Assembly (NCBI GenBank): GCA_937941745.1
Contig: CALDGV010000378.1
Span: 1-5,453, forward strand
Reading direction: 5' to 3'
Length of the DNA: 5,453 bases
Source: an uncultured Prosthecobacter sp.
GTDB lineage: Bacteria; Verrucomicrobiota; Verrucomicrobiia; Verrucomicrobiales; Verrucomicrobiaceae
This document shows positions 1-5,453 of the stretch, one piece after another. The translations under genes and the position numbers were made by a program. The stretch's first letter is position 1; every line of letters begins with the position of its first letter. Below the pieces are notes generated by a model. That model did no database searches. It was given only the letters and a program-made list of their open reading frames with translations, and was not told the origin of the DNA.

Positions 1-2
1 TG

Positions 3-917
3 AACTCGATCAGCGACGTGAAGGGCTTCGTCGGCCGCGGCGTGAGCACGGACGGCAAATCGCACTACGCGATGGGCTCGAACGACCAGACGCTGCCGTG
101 GTTCCTCGGCCTGTGGCGCTACTGGCAATCCGGCATCGCCACGGAGGCGGAGAAGGCGAAAATCACGCAGCACCTCGTGACGACCGCAGAGGAAATCTTG
201 CGCCTCGGCTGGAAAATGCCCGCCGAAGCTCCCTTTGGCACGCGTGGCAGCTTTGAGGGCTTTCACTTTGAAGAAGTGAGCCGGAAGCTCTTCACCATGA
301 AAGCGCTGCACGCCGTCACGGGCGCCGCGAAATGGCAAAGCATGTATCTCAACGAACTGGCGAAGCGCGGCGGCGAAAAGAACCTCAGCAAGCGCGAGAT
401 CTGCGAGGGCGGCATGGTGTTCTGGTATTCGAAAACACACAACTGGACATCCTGCGCCGCCGTGGGCGCTTTGCGCGGCCTTTGGGAAATGGAGAGCGAT
501 GCCGAATTGAAATCGGTTTACGCCAAAGGTCTCGCCGCAAGCGCGAAACTGGCAGCTGAGGCCCTGCCGCTCGCGCAGCAGTGGGACAACGCCGACACGA
601 GCCCCTTTGAGATGAACTGGCGTGTGATGAACGCCGACTGGAAGCCGCAAACGACCGAGAAAGAGGCTCAAGAGCTCGCGATGGTGCAAATCAAGAGCTT
701 CCTCAAAGTCGCGCCGCGTCGTGGCAAAGAAACCGCCTTCATCCGCGAGCCCACCGCCGCCGCGTGGATCGTCACGCTCTGCCCGGACGCCACCGTTTTG
801 AAAGCGCACACGCCTGAGGTCGAGAAAGTCATCACGCGCTACGACTTCGCGAAGCTCTACTACTCGCAGTTCTTCTGGGTGGAGATGGCCTGGGAACGTC
901 TGAAGAATCGTTCCTGA
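3..917 (+). CDS. Hypothetical protein, C-terminal part (5' end outside window)
   Basis: The frame is open from the first complete codon at base 3 to the TGA at 915-917, giving 304 visible residues. The true start lies upstream; the in-frame GTG at 18 is internal, because the residues before it (N-S-I-S-D) continue smoothly into the protein. I do not recognise a named family. The chain is rich in predicted helix and in Trp/Tyr/Phe, for example L-P-W-F-L-G-L-W-R-Y-W at about residues 31-41, V-F-W-Y near 135-140, and a C-terminal Y-Y-S-Q-F-F-W-V-E-M-A-W stretch. Repeated helical hairpins with aromatic residues recall (alpha/alpha)-toroid proteins such as six-hairpin glycosidases, but this is only an impression of fold. 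No membrane segment is visible in this part. G+C-rich codon use matches the hydrolase gene downstream. The next gene starts 19 bases after the stop on the same strand, so co-transcription is plausible. Confidence 0.85.
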   Translation, partial: NSISDVKGFVGRGVSTDGKSHYAMGSNDQTLPWFLGLWRYWQSGIATEAEKAKITQHLVTTAEEILRLGWKMPAEAPFGTRGSFEGFHFEEVSRKLFTMKALHAVTGAAKWQSMYLNELAKRGGEKNLSKREICEGGMVFWYSKTHNWTSCAAVGALRGLWEMESDAELKSVYAKGLAASAKLAAEALPLAQQWDNADTSPFEMNWRVMNADWKPQTTEKEAQELAMVQIKSFLKVAPRRGKETAFIREPTAAAWIVTLCPDATVLKAHTPEVEKVITRYDFAKLYYSQFFWVEMAWERLKNRS

Positions 918-973
918 ACGGGCGTTGTTTTCGGCCATGAAAATCGCCACGCTGCTGCTTCTCTCCACCACAG

Positions 974-1305
974 CTCTCTTTGCCACCGACTGGCCTGCTT
1001 GGCGTGGACCCACGGGCGATGGTCATGCAGCTCCGGGACAAAAACTGCCGGTGAAGTGGAGTGAGACGGAAAACCTCGTATGGAAGGCCGCGGTGCGTGG
1101 TCGCGGACATGGTTCGCCGATTGTCGTCGGAGATCAGGTGCTGCTGGCGACGGCGGATGTGGAAACGGAGGAGCAGCTCGTGCTCAGCTTTGATCGGGCG
1201 ACCGGCAAATCGCGTTGGGAGGCCGTGGTGCATCGCGGGAACCTGAACACGAAGGGCCACAAAGTTTCCTCGCAGGCCTCCTCCGATGTCGTGAGCGATG
1301 GCGAG
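974..1305 (+). repeat. Direct repeat, copy A (5' part of propeller gene copy 1)
   Basis: This 332-base stretch aligns without gaps to 4961-5292 at a constant offset of 3,987 bases. I counted 23 mismatches (about 93% identity). Of these, 22 fall in the 106 codons from D18 on, 21 of them silent; one more changes the last signal-peptide residue (T17 against A20). Identity is uninterrupted over 1015-1079 and 1264-1305. Similarity is lost on both sides: upstream within the signal-peptide codons and downstream right after the GAG codon at 1303-1305. Confidence 0.95.
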
Positions 1306-1382
1306 GTGCTGGTGGAGTTCGCTGCACCCGGCCGCCTCGCCGCCGAAAAAAGGCCGCGGAAGAAAAATCGAAGTCCCATTGA
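1306..1382 (+). pseudogene. Possible 3' remnant of another gene fused to propeller copy 1
   Basis: The sequence after the break in the propeller gene has no counterpart in copy 2. Read in the propeller frame it gives V-L-V-E-F-A-A-P-G-R-L-A-A-E-K and then an odd basic stretch. If one base is added in the A run at 1346-1351, the frame becomes K-K-A-A-E-E-K-S-K-S-H with a TGA at 1380-1382, only three bases before the ATG of the hydrolase gene at 1386. A charged Lys/Glu tail and tight stop-start spacing look like the natural end of a gene that once preceded the hydrolase. The stretch may therefore be the leftover 3' end of a deleted neighbour, or of the propeller gene itself after an internal deletion. 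Its origin cannot be settled from the window. Confidence 0.3.
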
Positions 1383-1385
1383 ACC

Positions 1386-2603
1386 ATGCGCCTGCTCTTC
1401 CTCTTCCTAACTGTCATCTCGCCCGCTTTGTTGCGGGCCGAGCCGCCGAAGCCGCGCAACGGAGACAAATTGCTTGTCATCAATGACGACGGCTTCAGTT
1501 CCTTCCACAGTGGCCGCTATAAGACGGCGGAAGATCTGAGGAATCAGATGCGGTGCTTTCGCGACACGCAGGTGGGTGTCTTTGAGTGGTGCATCGCGGC
1601 GGGGAGTCGCGTGAATTTCCCCTCAAAGACCTGCGAGCTGATCGGCACGGGCGTGACCGAGTTTCCACGTCGCGGCGACAAGCTGGCGGCGGAGACTTTG
1701 CAGAAGCTCGCGGCGGATGGCGTGGACACCTTGAAGGTGGTTGCGGAGGCCTGTCATGAGGCTGGCATGAGTTGCTACGCCTCGCTGCGCATGAATGGCG
1801 ACTACTCTGCGGGCTGGATGGGCGAATCGCTGCCGCGCATGCTCAACAGCACCTTCTGGTGGCAGCATCCGGAGTTCCGCGTGCGTGGAAAGAAGGGAGA
1901 GGACCAGACGAAGCTCTCGTATGCCTTCCCCGAGGTGCGTGCGTTCAAGCTCGGCATCCTGCGAGAGGCCGCCGAGCGCGACATCGACGGCATCAATCTC
2001 GACTTCCTCCGCCATCCGCCCTGCTTCGGCTACGAGGAGCCGCTTATCGCCGCGTTCAAAGCGCAGCACGGCCAGGACCCGCGTGAGATCGCCGCGGATG
2101 ATCCTCGCTGGCTGCAACTCCGCGCTGACATCATGACTGACTTCCTGCGTGACGTGCGCAAGCTGCTCAACGAGGCCGGAGCGGAGAAAAAGCGCCACCT
2201 CGGCCTGAGCGCTCGTGTCGATTGGAAGGAATACAAGTCGCACGGCTGCGATATCGACACCTGGCTCAAGGAAGGCCTGCTCGACTACCTCGTCATCGCC
2301 CAGCACACGCTCGGGGGCTACGAGTTTGACCTCGCGCCCTTTGTGCAAAAGGCGCGGGGCAGCGGCTGCGCCATCTTGTTTGGTGAGGAGGCCACGCTTT
2401 CCGGTCATGATCGCACGCCCGCCGAGGATAAAGCCATTGCCGAAGGCAAGATGAAGCCGCCAGTGCGCGAGGTCTTCACCCTCGATCAATACAAGTCCCG
2501 CGCCGCCAAGTGGTATGCCGCCGGTGCCGATGGCCTCCAGCTTTTCAACGAAGGAAGGCTGGAGGTGATGAAGGTGCTCGGAACGGTTCCACCAGCCAAA
2601 TGA
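1386..2603 (+). CDS. Secreted family-10-like glycosyl hydrolase (GHL10/YngK-type TIM barrel), putative
   Basis: This complete 405-residue protein begins with a signal peptide: M-R then a hydrophobic core L-L-F-L-F-L-T-V-I, with likely cleavage after A18 (L-L-R-A|E-P). It is therefore probably periplasmic or extracellular. The body reads as a TIM barrel of the glycosyl-hydrolase-like GHL10 type. Supporting features are L-L-V-I-N-D-D-G at 29-36, the conserved pattern F-P-E-V-R-A-F-K at 181-188, the D-G-I-N-L-D-F-L-R-H-P strand at 201-211 (family members have very similar D-G-I-D-L-D-x-x-R motifs), L-S-A-R-V-D-W at 274-280, L-L-D-Y-L-V-I at 298-304 and G-A-D-G-L-Q-L-F-N at 380-388. The substrate is unknown; relatives are proposed to act on polysaccharides or peptidoglycan-like glycans. 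No strong Shine-Dalgarno precedes the ATG, and the start overlaps the end of the truncated propeller frame. Family assignment is by motif recall, so moderate certainty. Confidence 0.8.
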   Translation: MRLLFLFLTVISPALLRAEPPKPRNGDKLLVINDDGFSSFHSGRYKTAEDLRNQMRCFRDTQVGVFEWCIAAGSRVNFPSKTCELIGTGVTEFPRRGDKLAAETLQKLAADGVDTLKVVAEACHEAGMSCYASLRMNGDYSAGWMGESLPRMLNSTFWWQHPEFRVRGKKGEDQTKLSYAFPEVRAFKLGILREAAERDIDGINLDFLRHPPCFGYEEPLIAAFKAQHGQDPREIAADDPRWLQLRADIMTDFLRDVRKLLNEAGAEKKRHLGLSARVDWKEYKSHGCDIDTWLKEGLLDYLVIAQHTLGGYEFDLAPFVQKARGSGCAILFGEEATLSGHDRTPAEDKAIAEGKMKPPVREVFTLDQYKSRAAKWYAAGADGLQLFNEGRLEVMKVLGTVPPAK

Positions 2604-2706
2604 CAATCGGCGCCTCGACGAGACAAAAGGCCGATGGGTTGGGGGCAGCCACCTTGTTGATCGAAGGCCGCGTTGCGTTGTTCTTATCAATCGGTATGTG
2701 GGCTAC
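2604..2706. other. Intergenic region between hydrolase and KAP NTPase, with a weak inverted repeat
   Basis: These 103 bases hold an inverted repeat, ATCGGC at 2606-2611 and GCCGAT at 2630-2635, with an 18-base loop, starting just after the hydrolase stop codon. No T run follows, so it is not a standard intrinsic terminator. The G+C-rich style of the upstream gene seems to persist to about 2680 and then drops, which could mark the left edge of the foreign segment. I see no convincing promoter and only a weak ribosome site (GTGGG at 2698-2702) before the KAP start. Confidence 0.3.
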
Positions 2707-4812
2707 ATGAACACAGGAACTGCTCTAGATACCGACGGTTTATCGAAAACCGATGATTTTTATCGCAAGAGCTTTGCCCGCAGGCTTGCCAAGGTGATAC
2801 TCGGCCAGCCTCGGGGCGAATCCCTTGTCTTGTCTATATCCAGTGAATGGGGAGCTGGGAAAACCAATGTGCTGCATTGGATGCGCGATGTATGGGCAGA
2901 CGCAAAAGACGACATCGATCAAGCCGCGTGTATTCCCATAGCAGATTTCAATCCATGGGGTGTGACAGGTGGGCGAGACTTGCTGTTCCATCTTTACGAA
3001 AAATTGATCAAAGCGATTGACCCGCATGATGAGCTGCTGACCGGGTGGCAGAAGCTCAAACTTCAGGCAGCCAAGCATCTTGGCCGAAGTGGTAAAGCTG
3101 TTGGGGCAATGACTACTGCTGCTGAACACAAGATTACGGGCGCGGCAATTGAAGGGGCGACAGGTTTGTTTGAAACTCTCTGCGAGGTTGGCATCACACA
3201 GGTGCGCAAAAGCGTCGAAGACAGGCTTGCAAGGTCGCCATGGAGATTGGTGGTGATTCTGGACGACATCGATCGACTTGAACGGGAAGAACTGTTGATC
3301 CTCTTGCGCATACTTAAGCGTGATGCATGTCTGCCAAATACCACATACGTTCTCGCAATGGATGAAGTGCAGGTATCACGACTGATCGGAGGCGATGCTT
3401 TGGATGCGGAACAAAGAGGGCGAAGGTATCTGGAGAAAATTGTGCAAGCACGCCTCCAGGTACCAGTCATACCGCCCCACGTGATGAAAGACTTCGTTGT
3501 TAGGCACATCAATGACGCGGTGGGATGTGACTCCAAACTTGATCGCAAACGGTTCGACCCTGTGTTCGATGTATTGTTCCTCGGGCACATCCGCACTCCA
3601 AGAATCGCTAAAAACCTTGCGAATGCCATTCGATTCACATCTGGCTTGATGCCTGGAGAGGTTGATACAACGGATTTAGTCCTGCTGGAGTCTGCGCGTC
3701 TTTTATTTCCTGAACTCTACTTCCGCATTCAGAATGGAATTCCACATTCCGGCTGGAGTTACGAACGTTTTCTCCAACAGACGATGGGGAAGGTTTCTGA
3801 ATCCGAACCGTCACCATACTGGGCATGGTGCAAACAAGCATGGGCAGATGCCGGCAAACCGGAGCCGACTGATACCGAAAAGCGTGCGTTAGGGCAATGG
3901 CTTCCACAGACAAATGGCACCACGGCTGGCAATGGAAATGAAACAGTGTGGTGGAGAGAGCGGCGGCTGTGTTCGCCGGCTTATCATTGGCGATACTTTG
4001 CCTGTGCAATTGTGCAGGGCGACATTGCAGATGCAGATGTGGAAGCATTACGACTACTTTGTCTATCAAACCACGAAGCGGCCAAAACACGACTTGCTGA
4101 AGAACTGAAAGGCGAACGGGGTCGTGTTGTCTCAGAGAAGATCGTGCGCAGTAATTACACCCCTGACGAGGCTGGTGAAATGTGCGCATTTTTGTCTATA
4201 TGCGAAATCGACGGGTTCGACACAGCCGAGCTTGCAGCGCATGTATGCCAGTCGATCACGGATGCCGATTGCCTCCAAGAAGTTGTGCGAAGGGTGGTCG
4301 AGGCTTCGTCACTTAAATGGGCGGTTTCATTTATTCGGAATTTTCCATCAGATCGTTTTGCTCAGGAATCCCAGCACAAAGGCAGGAAACCAAATAGCTC
4401 GCTAGCAAGACTCGCTGAGCGACTGCTTGATAACATCGAAATGGAATTGGATCATGATGTCGATTCGACTGTTGAGGCCATCTGGATGGTTTGGCATTAC
4501 GGTCAAGTCGAACGGCTGAGAACTATAATATCCAATCGTCTCGCTAAGAACCCCGAGTTTGCACATCTGCTGTTGGCTAGTGTCTGCGCGCGCGGCATTG
4601 GCGTGAAGCCTCCGCGTGTTTGGGCCTGGCAAGGCCAAGAAAGCATCAGTTCTCTGAAACGGATTGTGTCTGTTGAGGCTTTAAAAACTGCTGTCTCGAG
4701 CCTTGGCAGCAGACCAGTTCTACCCGAGCCAAACGTTTCGGGACGCTACCGTGCGCCCGACGAGCTCGTTGATGATTTTAGTCAGACGCTTTCCATGATG
4801 GAGTCAAAGTGA
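2707..4812 (+). CDS. KAP family P-loop NTPase
   Basis: This complete 701-residue protein is numbered from the ATG at 2707; a GTG at 2698 would add three residues. KAP hallmarks appear in order: Walker A S-E-W-G-A-G-K-T (46-53, Ser replacing the usual first Gly), D-F-N-P-W (80-84), Walker B L-V-V-I-L-D-D-I-D-R-L (181-191), V-L-A-M-D-E (215-220), Y-L-E-K-I-V-Q (241-247) with a following V-P-V-I-P-P, and R-T-P-R-I-A-K-N-L near 300, a likely sensor helix. Many KAP proteins carry membrane helices between Walker A and B; here residues about 111-180 are Ala/Gly-rich but contain Glu, Lys and His, so the protein looks cytoplasmic. A later P-A-Y-H-W-R-Y-F (424-431) resembles the Y-F-R-Y-F region of KAP C-termini. 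The rest of the C-terminal half is helical with no domain I recognise. Base composition and codons (ATA, TTA, AGG) differ from its neighbours, suggesting transfer. Relatives include phage-exclusion proteins PifA and QatA; function here is unproven and no partner gene is visible. Confidence 0.93.
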   Translation: MNTGTALDTDGLSKTDDFYRKSFARRLAKVILGQPRGESLVLSISSEWGAGKTNVLHWMRDVWADAKDDIDQAACIPIADFNPWGVTGGRDLLFHLYEKLIKAIDPHDELLTGWQKLKLQAAKHLGRSGKAVGAMTTAAEHKITGAAIEGATGLFETLCEVGITQVRKSVEDRLARSPWRLVVILDDIDRLEREELLILLRILKRDACLPNTTYVLAMDEVQVSRLIGGDALDAEQRGRRYLEKIVQARLQVPVIPPHVMKDFVVRHINDAVGCDSKLDRKRFDPVFDVLFLGHIRTPRIAKNLANAIRFTSGLMPGEVDTTDLVLLESARLLFPELYFRIQNGIPHSGWSYERFLQQTMGKVSESEPSPYWAWCKQAWADAGKPEPTDTEKRALGQWLPQTNGTTAGNGNETVWWRERRLCSPAYHWRYFACAIVQGDIADADVEALRLLCLSNHEAAKTRLAEELKGERGRVVSEKIVRSNYTPDEAGEMCAFLSICEIDGFDTAELAAHVCQSITDADCLQEVVRRVVEASSLKWAVSFIRNFPSDRFAQESQHKGRKPNSSLARLAERLLDNIEMELDHDVDSTVEAIWMVWHYGQVERLRTIISNRLAKNPEFAHLLLASVCARGIGVKPPRVWAWQGQESISSLKRIVSVEALKTAVSSLGSRPVLPEPNVSGRYRAPDELVDDFSQTLSMMESK

Positions 4813-4822
4813 GTGTTTTGGA

Positions 4823-4855
4823 AAGCTCTCAAACTCAAAAGCTTAGTCTGTTTTT
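4823..4855 (+). terminator. Weak candidate intrinsic terminator after the KAP gene
   Basis: AAGCT at 4823-4827 can pair with AGCTT at 4840-4844 across a 12-base loop, and a run of five T follows at 4851-4855. The stem is short and A+T-rich and the T run starts six bases after it, so this is a poor match to a classical terminator. Its position directly behind the KAP stop codon is the main argument for it. Confidence 0.2.
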
Positions 4856-4857
4856 AT

Positions 4858-4908
4858 TCGAGAGTGTTACTCGATGACAGTGCGTAGGGTCTCCCGACGT
4901 TTGCCGTC
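4858..4908. other. Two small hairpins upstream of propeller gene copy 2
   Basis: TCGAG at 4858-4862 pairs with CTCGA at 4870-4874 (7-base loop), and GACG at 4896-4899 pairs with CGTC at 4905-4908 (5-base loop). The second hairpin ends six bases before the ATG at 4915, where a ribosome site would normally lie; no Shine-Dalgarno is visible there. Stems this short arise by chance, and a regulatory role is speculation. Nothing similar precedes copy 1. Confidence 0.2.
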
Positions 4909-4914
4909 AAGTTA

Positions 4915-5453
4915 ATGAATCTCCGCGCCCTACTTCTCGCTTCCACCCTGCTCTCATCGTCTCTCTTTGCCGCCGACTGGCCTGCGTGGCGTGGTCCGAC
5001 CGGCGATGGTCATGCAGCTCCGGGACAAAAACTGCCGGTGAAGTGGAGTGAGACGGAAAACCTCGTCTGGAAGGCAGCCGTGCGCGGTCGCGGACATGGC
5101 TCGCCGATTGTCGTCGGAGATCAGGTGCTGCTCGCGACAGCGGACATGGAGACAGAGGAGCAGCTCGTGCTCAGTTTTGACCGCGCGACGGGCAAATCGC
5201 GCTGGGAGGCCGTGGTGCATCGCGGGAATCTGAACACGAAGGGCCACAAGGTTTCCTCGCAGGCCTCCTCCGATGTCGTGAGCGATGGCGAGCGGCTCTA
5301 TGTGAACTTCCTCAACAACGGCGCTGTTTTCACCACCGCGCTCGATTTGAAGGGCAGGCAGCTCTGGCAGAGTCGCGTGTGCGATTTTCAGGTGCATCAG
5401 GGCTTTGGCTCCTCGCCGGTGATTTATCAAAACATCGTGCTCGTGTCCGCCGA
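4915..5453 (+). CDS. PQQ-like beta-propeller (BamB-like) secreted protein, copy 2 (3' end outside window)
   Basis: The frame is open from the ATG at 4915 to the end of the window, giving 179 complete codons. A signal peptide is evident (M-N-L-R-A-L-L-L-A-S then a hydrophobic core, ending L-F-A-A before D21), so the product is exported. The mature protein starts D21-W-P-A-W-R-G-P-T-G-D-G. Beta-propeller repeat features follow: G-S-P-I-V-V-G-D-Q-V at 61-70, S-F-D-R-A-T-G-K-S-R-W at 87-97, then A-L-D-L-K-G-R-Q-L-W and G-F-G-S-S-P-V-I. The alternation of S-P-x-x-x-x-D and D-x-x-T/K-G-x-x-x-W is the typical PQQ/WD40-like blade pattern. Family proteins are usually unlinked to PQQ chemistry and may act as scaffolds or in carbohydrate metabolism; the ligand is unknown. 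Unlike copy 1, this one continues past the repeat end at 5292 with proper blade sequence, so it is the intact paralogue. It starts 102 bases after the KAP gene, where G+C content rises again. Confidence 0.9.
   Translation, partial: MNLRALLLASTLLSSSLFAADWPAWRGPTGDGHAAPGQKLPVKWSETENLVWKAAVRGRGHGSPIVVGDQVLLATADMETEEQLVLSFDRATGKSRWEAVVHRGNLNTKGHKVSSQASSDVVSDGERLYVNFLNNGAVFTTALDLKGRQLWQSRVCDFQVHQGFGSSPVIYQNIVLVSA
4961..5292 (+). repeat. Direct repeat, copy B (5' part of propeller gene copy 2)
   Basis: This is the partner of 974-1305, in the same orientation and 3,987 bases downstream, without gaps and about 93% identical. The copy lies inside an uninterrupted propeller frame. With copy A it brackets the hydrolase and the KAP NTPase, so the pair is a substrate for homologous recombination. 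Over 65 contiguous bases (5002-5066) the two copies are identical. Confidence 0.95.

Larger units (their letters stand above)
937..1410 (+). pseudogene. Truncated PQQ-like beta-propeller protein (copy 1, N-terminal fragment)
   Basis: The ATG at 937 gives a clear signal peptide (M-K-I-A-T then L-L-L-L, ending A-L-F-A-T around residues 13-17). The mature protein begins D18-W-P-A-W-R-G-P, typical of secreted PQQ/BamB-like propeller proteins of PVC bacteria. An earlier in-frame TTG at 925 would put four extra residues before the signal peptide and is less likely. Residues 18-123 match copy 2 (4915 onward) at 105 of 106 positions, the exception being V75 against M78. After E123 the match stops abruptly and 34 unrelated residues follow, rich in Arg, Lys and Ser, up to a TAA overlapping the next gene by 25 bases. 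From family knowledge such proteins are usually about 400 residues with several blades, so this 157-residue product has little more than the first blade. A deletion or rearrangement remnant is likely. A translated short secreted protein cannot be excluded. Confidence 0.8.

Noticed and set aside
832..1260. Minus-strand frame whose product resembles that of another minus-strand frame at 4954-5430
   Set aside because: The similarity is simply the antisense of the direct repeat. The codon differences are silent in the + strand propeller frame, which identifies that as the real one.
1346..1352. Programmed -1 ribosomal frameshift at AAAAAAG
   Set aside because: The heptamer is not in the register needed for tandem -1 slippage (the frame reads GAA AAA AGG), no downstream stimulatory structure is evident, and the host gene appears to be a remnant.
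2657..2687. Possible promoter for the KAP gene (TTGATC with TCTTAT)
   Set aside because: The spacing of 19 bases and the poor -10 match are no better than chance.
1623..2690. Long minus-strand open frame (355 codons) opposite the hydrolase gene
   Set aside because: It is antisense to a well-supported secreted hydrolase, and its translation lacks recognisable motifs. G+C-rich coding DNA commonly leaves such shadow frames open.
3063..3638. Minus-strand frame of 191 codons inside the KAP gene
   Set aside because: It lies opposite the Walker B and sensor region of a clear KAP NTPase, and its product is Ser/Arg-rich with no motif.
2604..4914. Mobile element with terminal repeats around the KAP gene
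   Set aside because: I compared both flanking intergenic regions by eye and found no long shared direct or inverted ends, no target duplication and no recombinase gene.
1..5453. CRISPR arrays, tRNA or rRNA genes
   Set aside because: No short regularly spaced repeats and no cloverleaf or rRNA-like stretches were seen; nearly all of the window is protein coding.

Overview
The window looks like a piece of a G+C-rich chromosome or metagenomic contig from the PVC superphylum, most likely Verrucomicrobiota. The basis is the type of genes: secreted PQQ/BamB-like beta-propeller proteins opening with a D-W-P-A-W-R-G-P signature, a secreted family-10-like glycosyl hydrolase, and starts without clear Shine-Dalgarno sequences. 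This placement is an inference from family recognition. All supported genes are on the + strand. I see no tRNA, rRNA, CRISPR array, transposase or integrase.

Layout: (1) 3-917, the C-terminal 304 residues of an aromatic-rich, helical protein of unknown function, cut by the window edge. (2) 937-1410, a truncated first copy of a PQQ-like propeller gene: signal peptide plus the first ~105 mature residues, then unrelated sequence. (3) 1386-2603, a complete secreted glycosyl-hydrolase-like TIM-barrel protein. (4) 2707-4812, a complete KAP-family P-loop NTPase, visibly less G+C-rich (a sampled line is about 48% G+C against about 62% in the hydrolase gene). (5) 4915 to the window end, a second PQQ-like propeller gene, intact as far as it can be read.

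The central structural feature is a 332-bp direct repeat, 93% identical, formed by the 5' parts of the two propeller genes (974-1305 and 4961-5292). Of the 22 differences over 106 aligned codons, 21 are silent, so both copies evolved as functional proteins before the first was truncated. The repeat brackets the hydrolase and the KAP NTPase. A crossover between its copies would remove a 3,987-bp unit and leave one apparently intact propeller gene.

The propeller and hydrolase genes fit exported catabolic or cell-envelope functions. The KAP NTPase is the outlier: it is cytoplasmic by sequence, compositionally foreign and has no recognisable partner here. KAP NTPases include phage-exclusion proteins (PifA of plasmid F, QatA of the Qat system), so a defence role is possible but not demonstrated. 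If there is an undescribed system in this window, this gene with its uncharacterised C-terminal half is the candidate.
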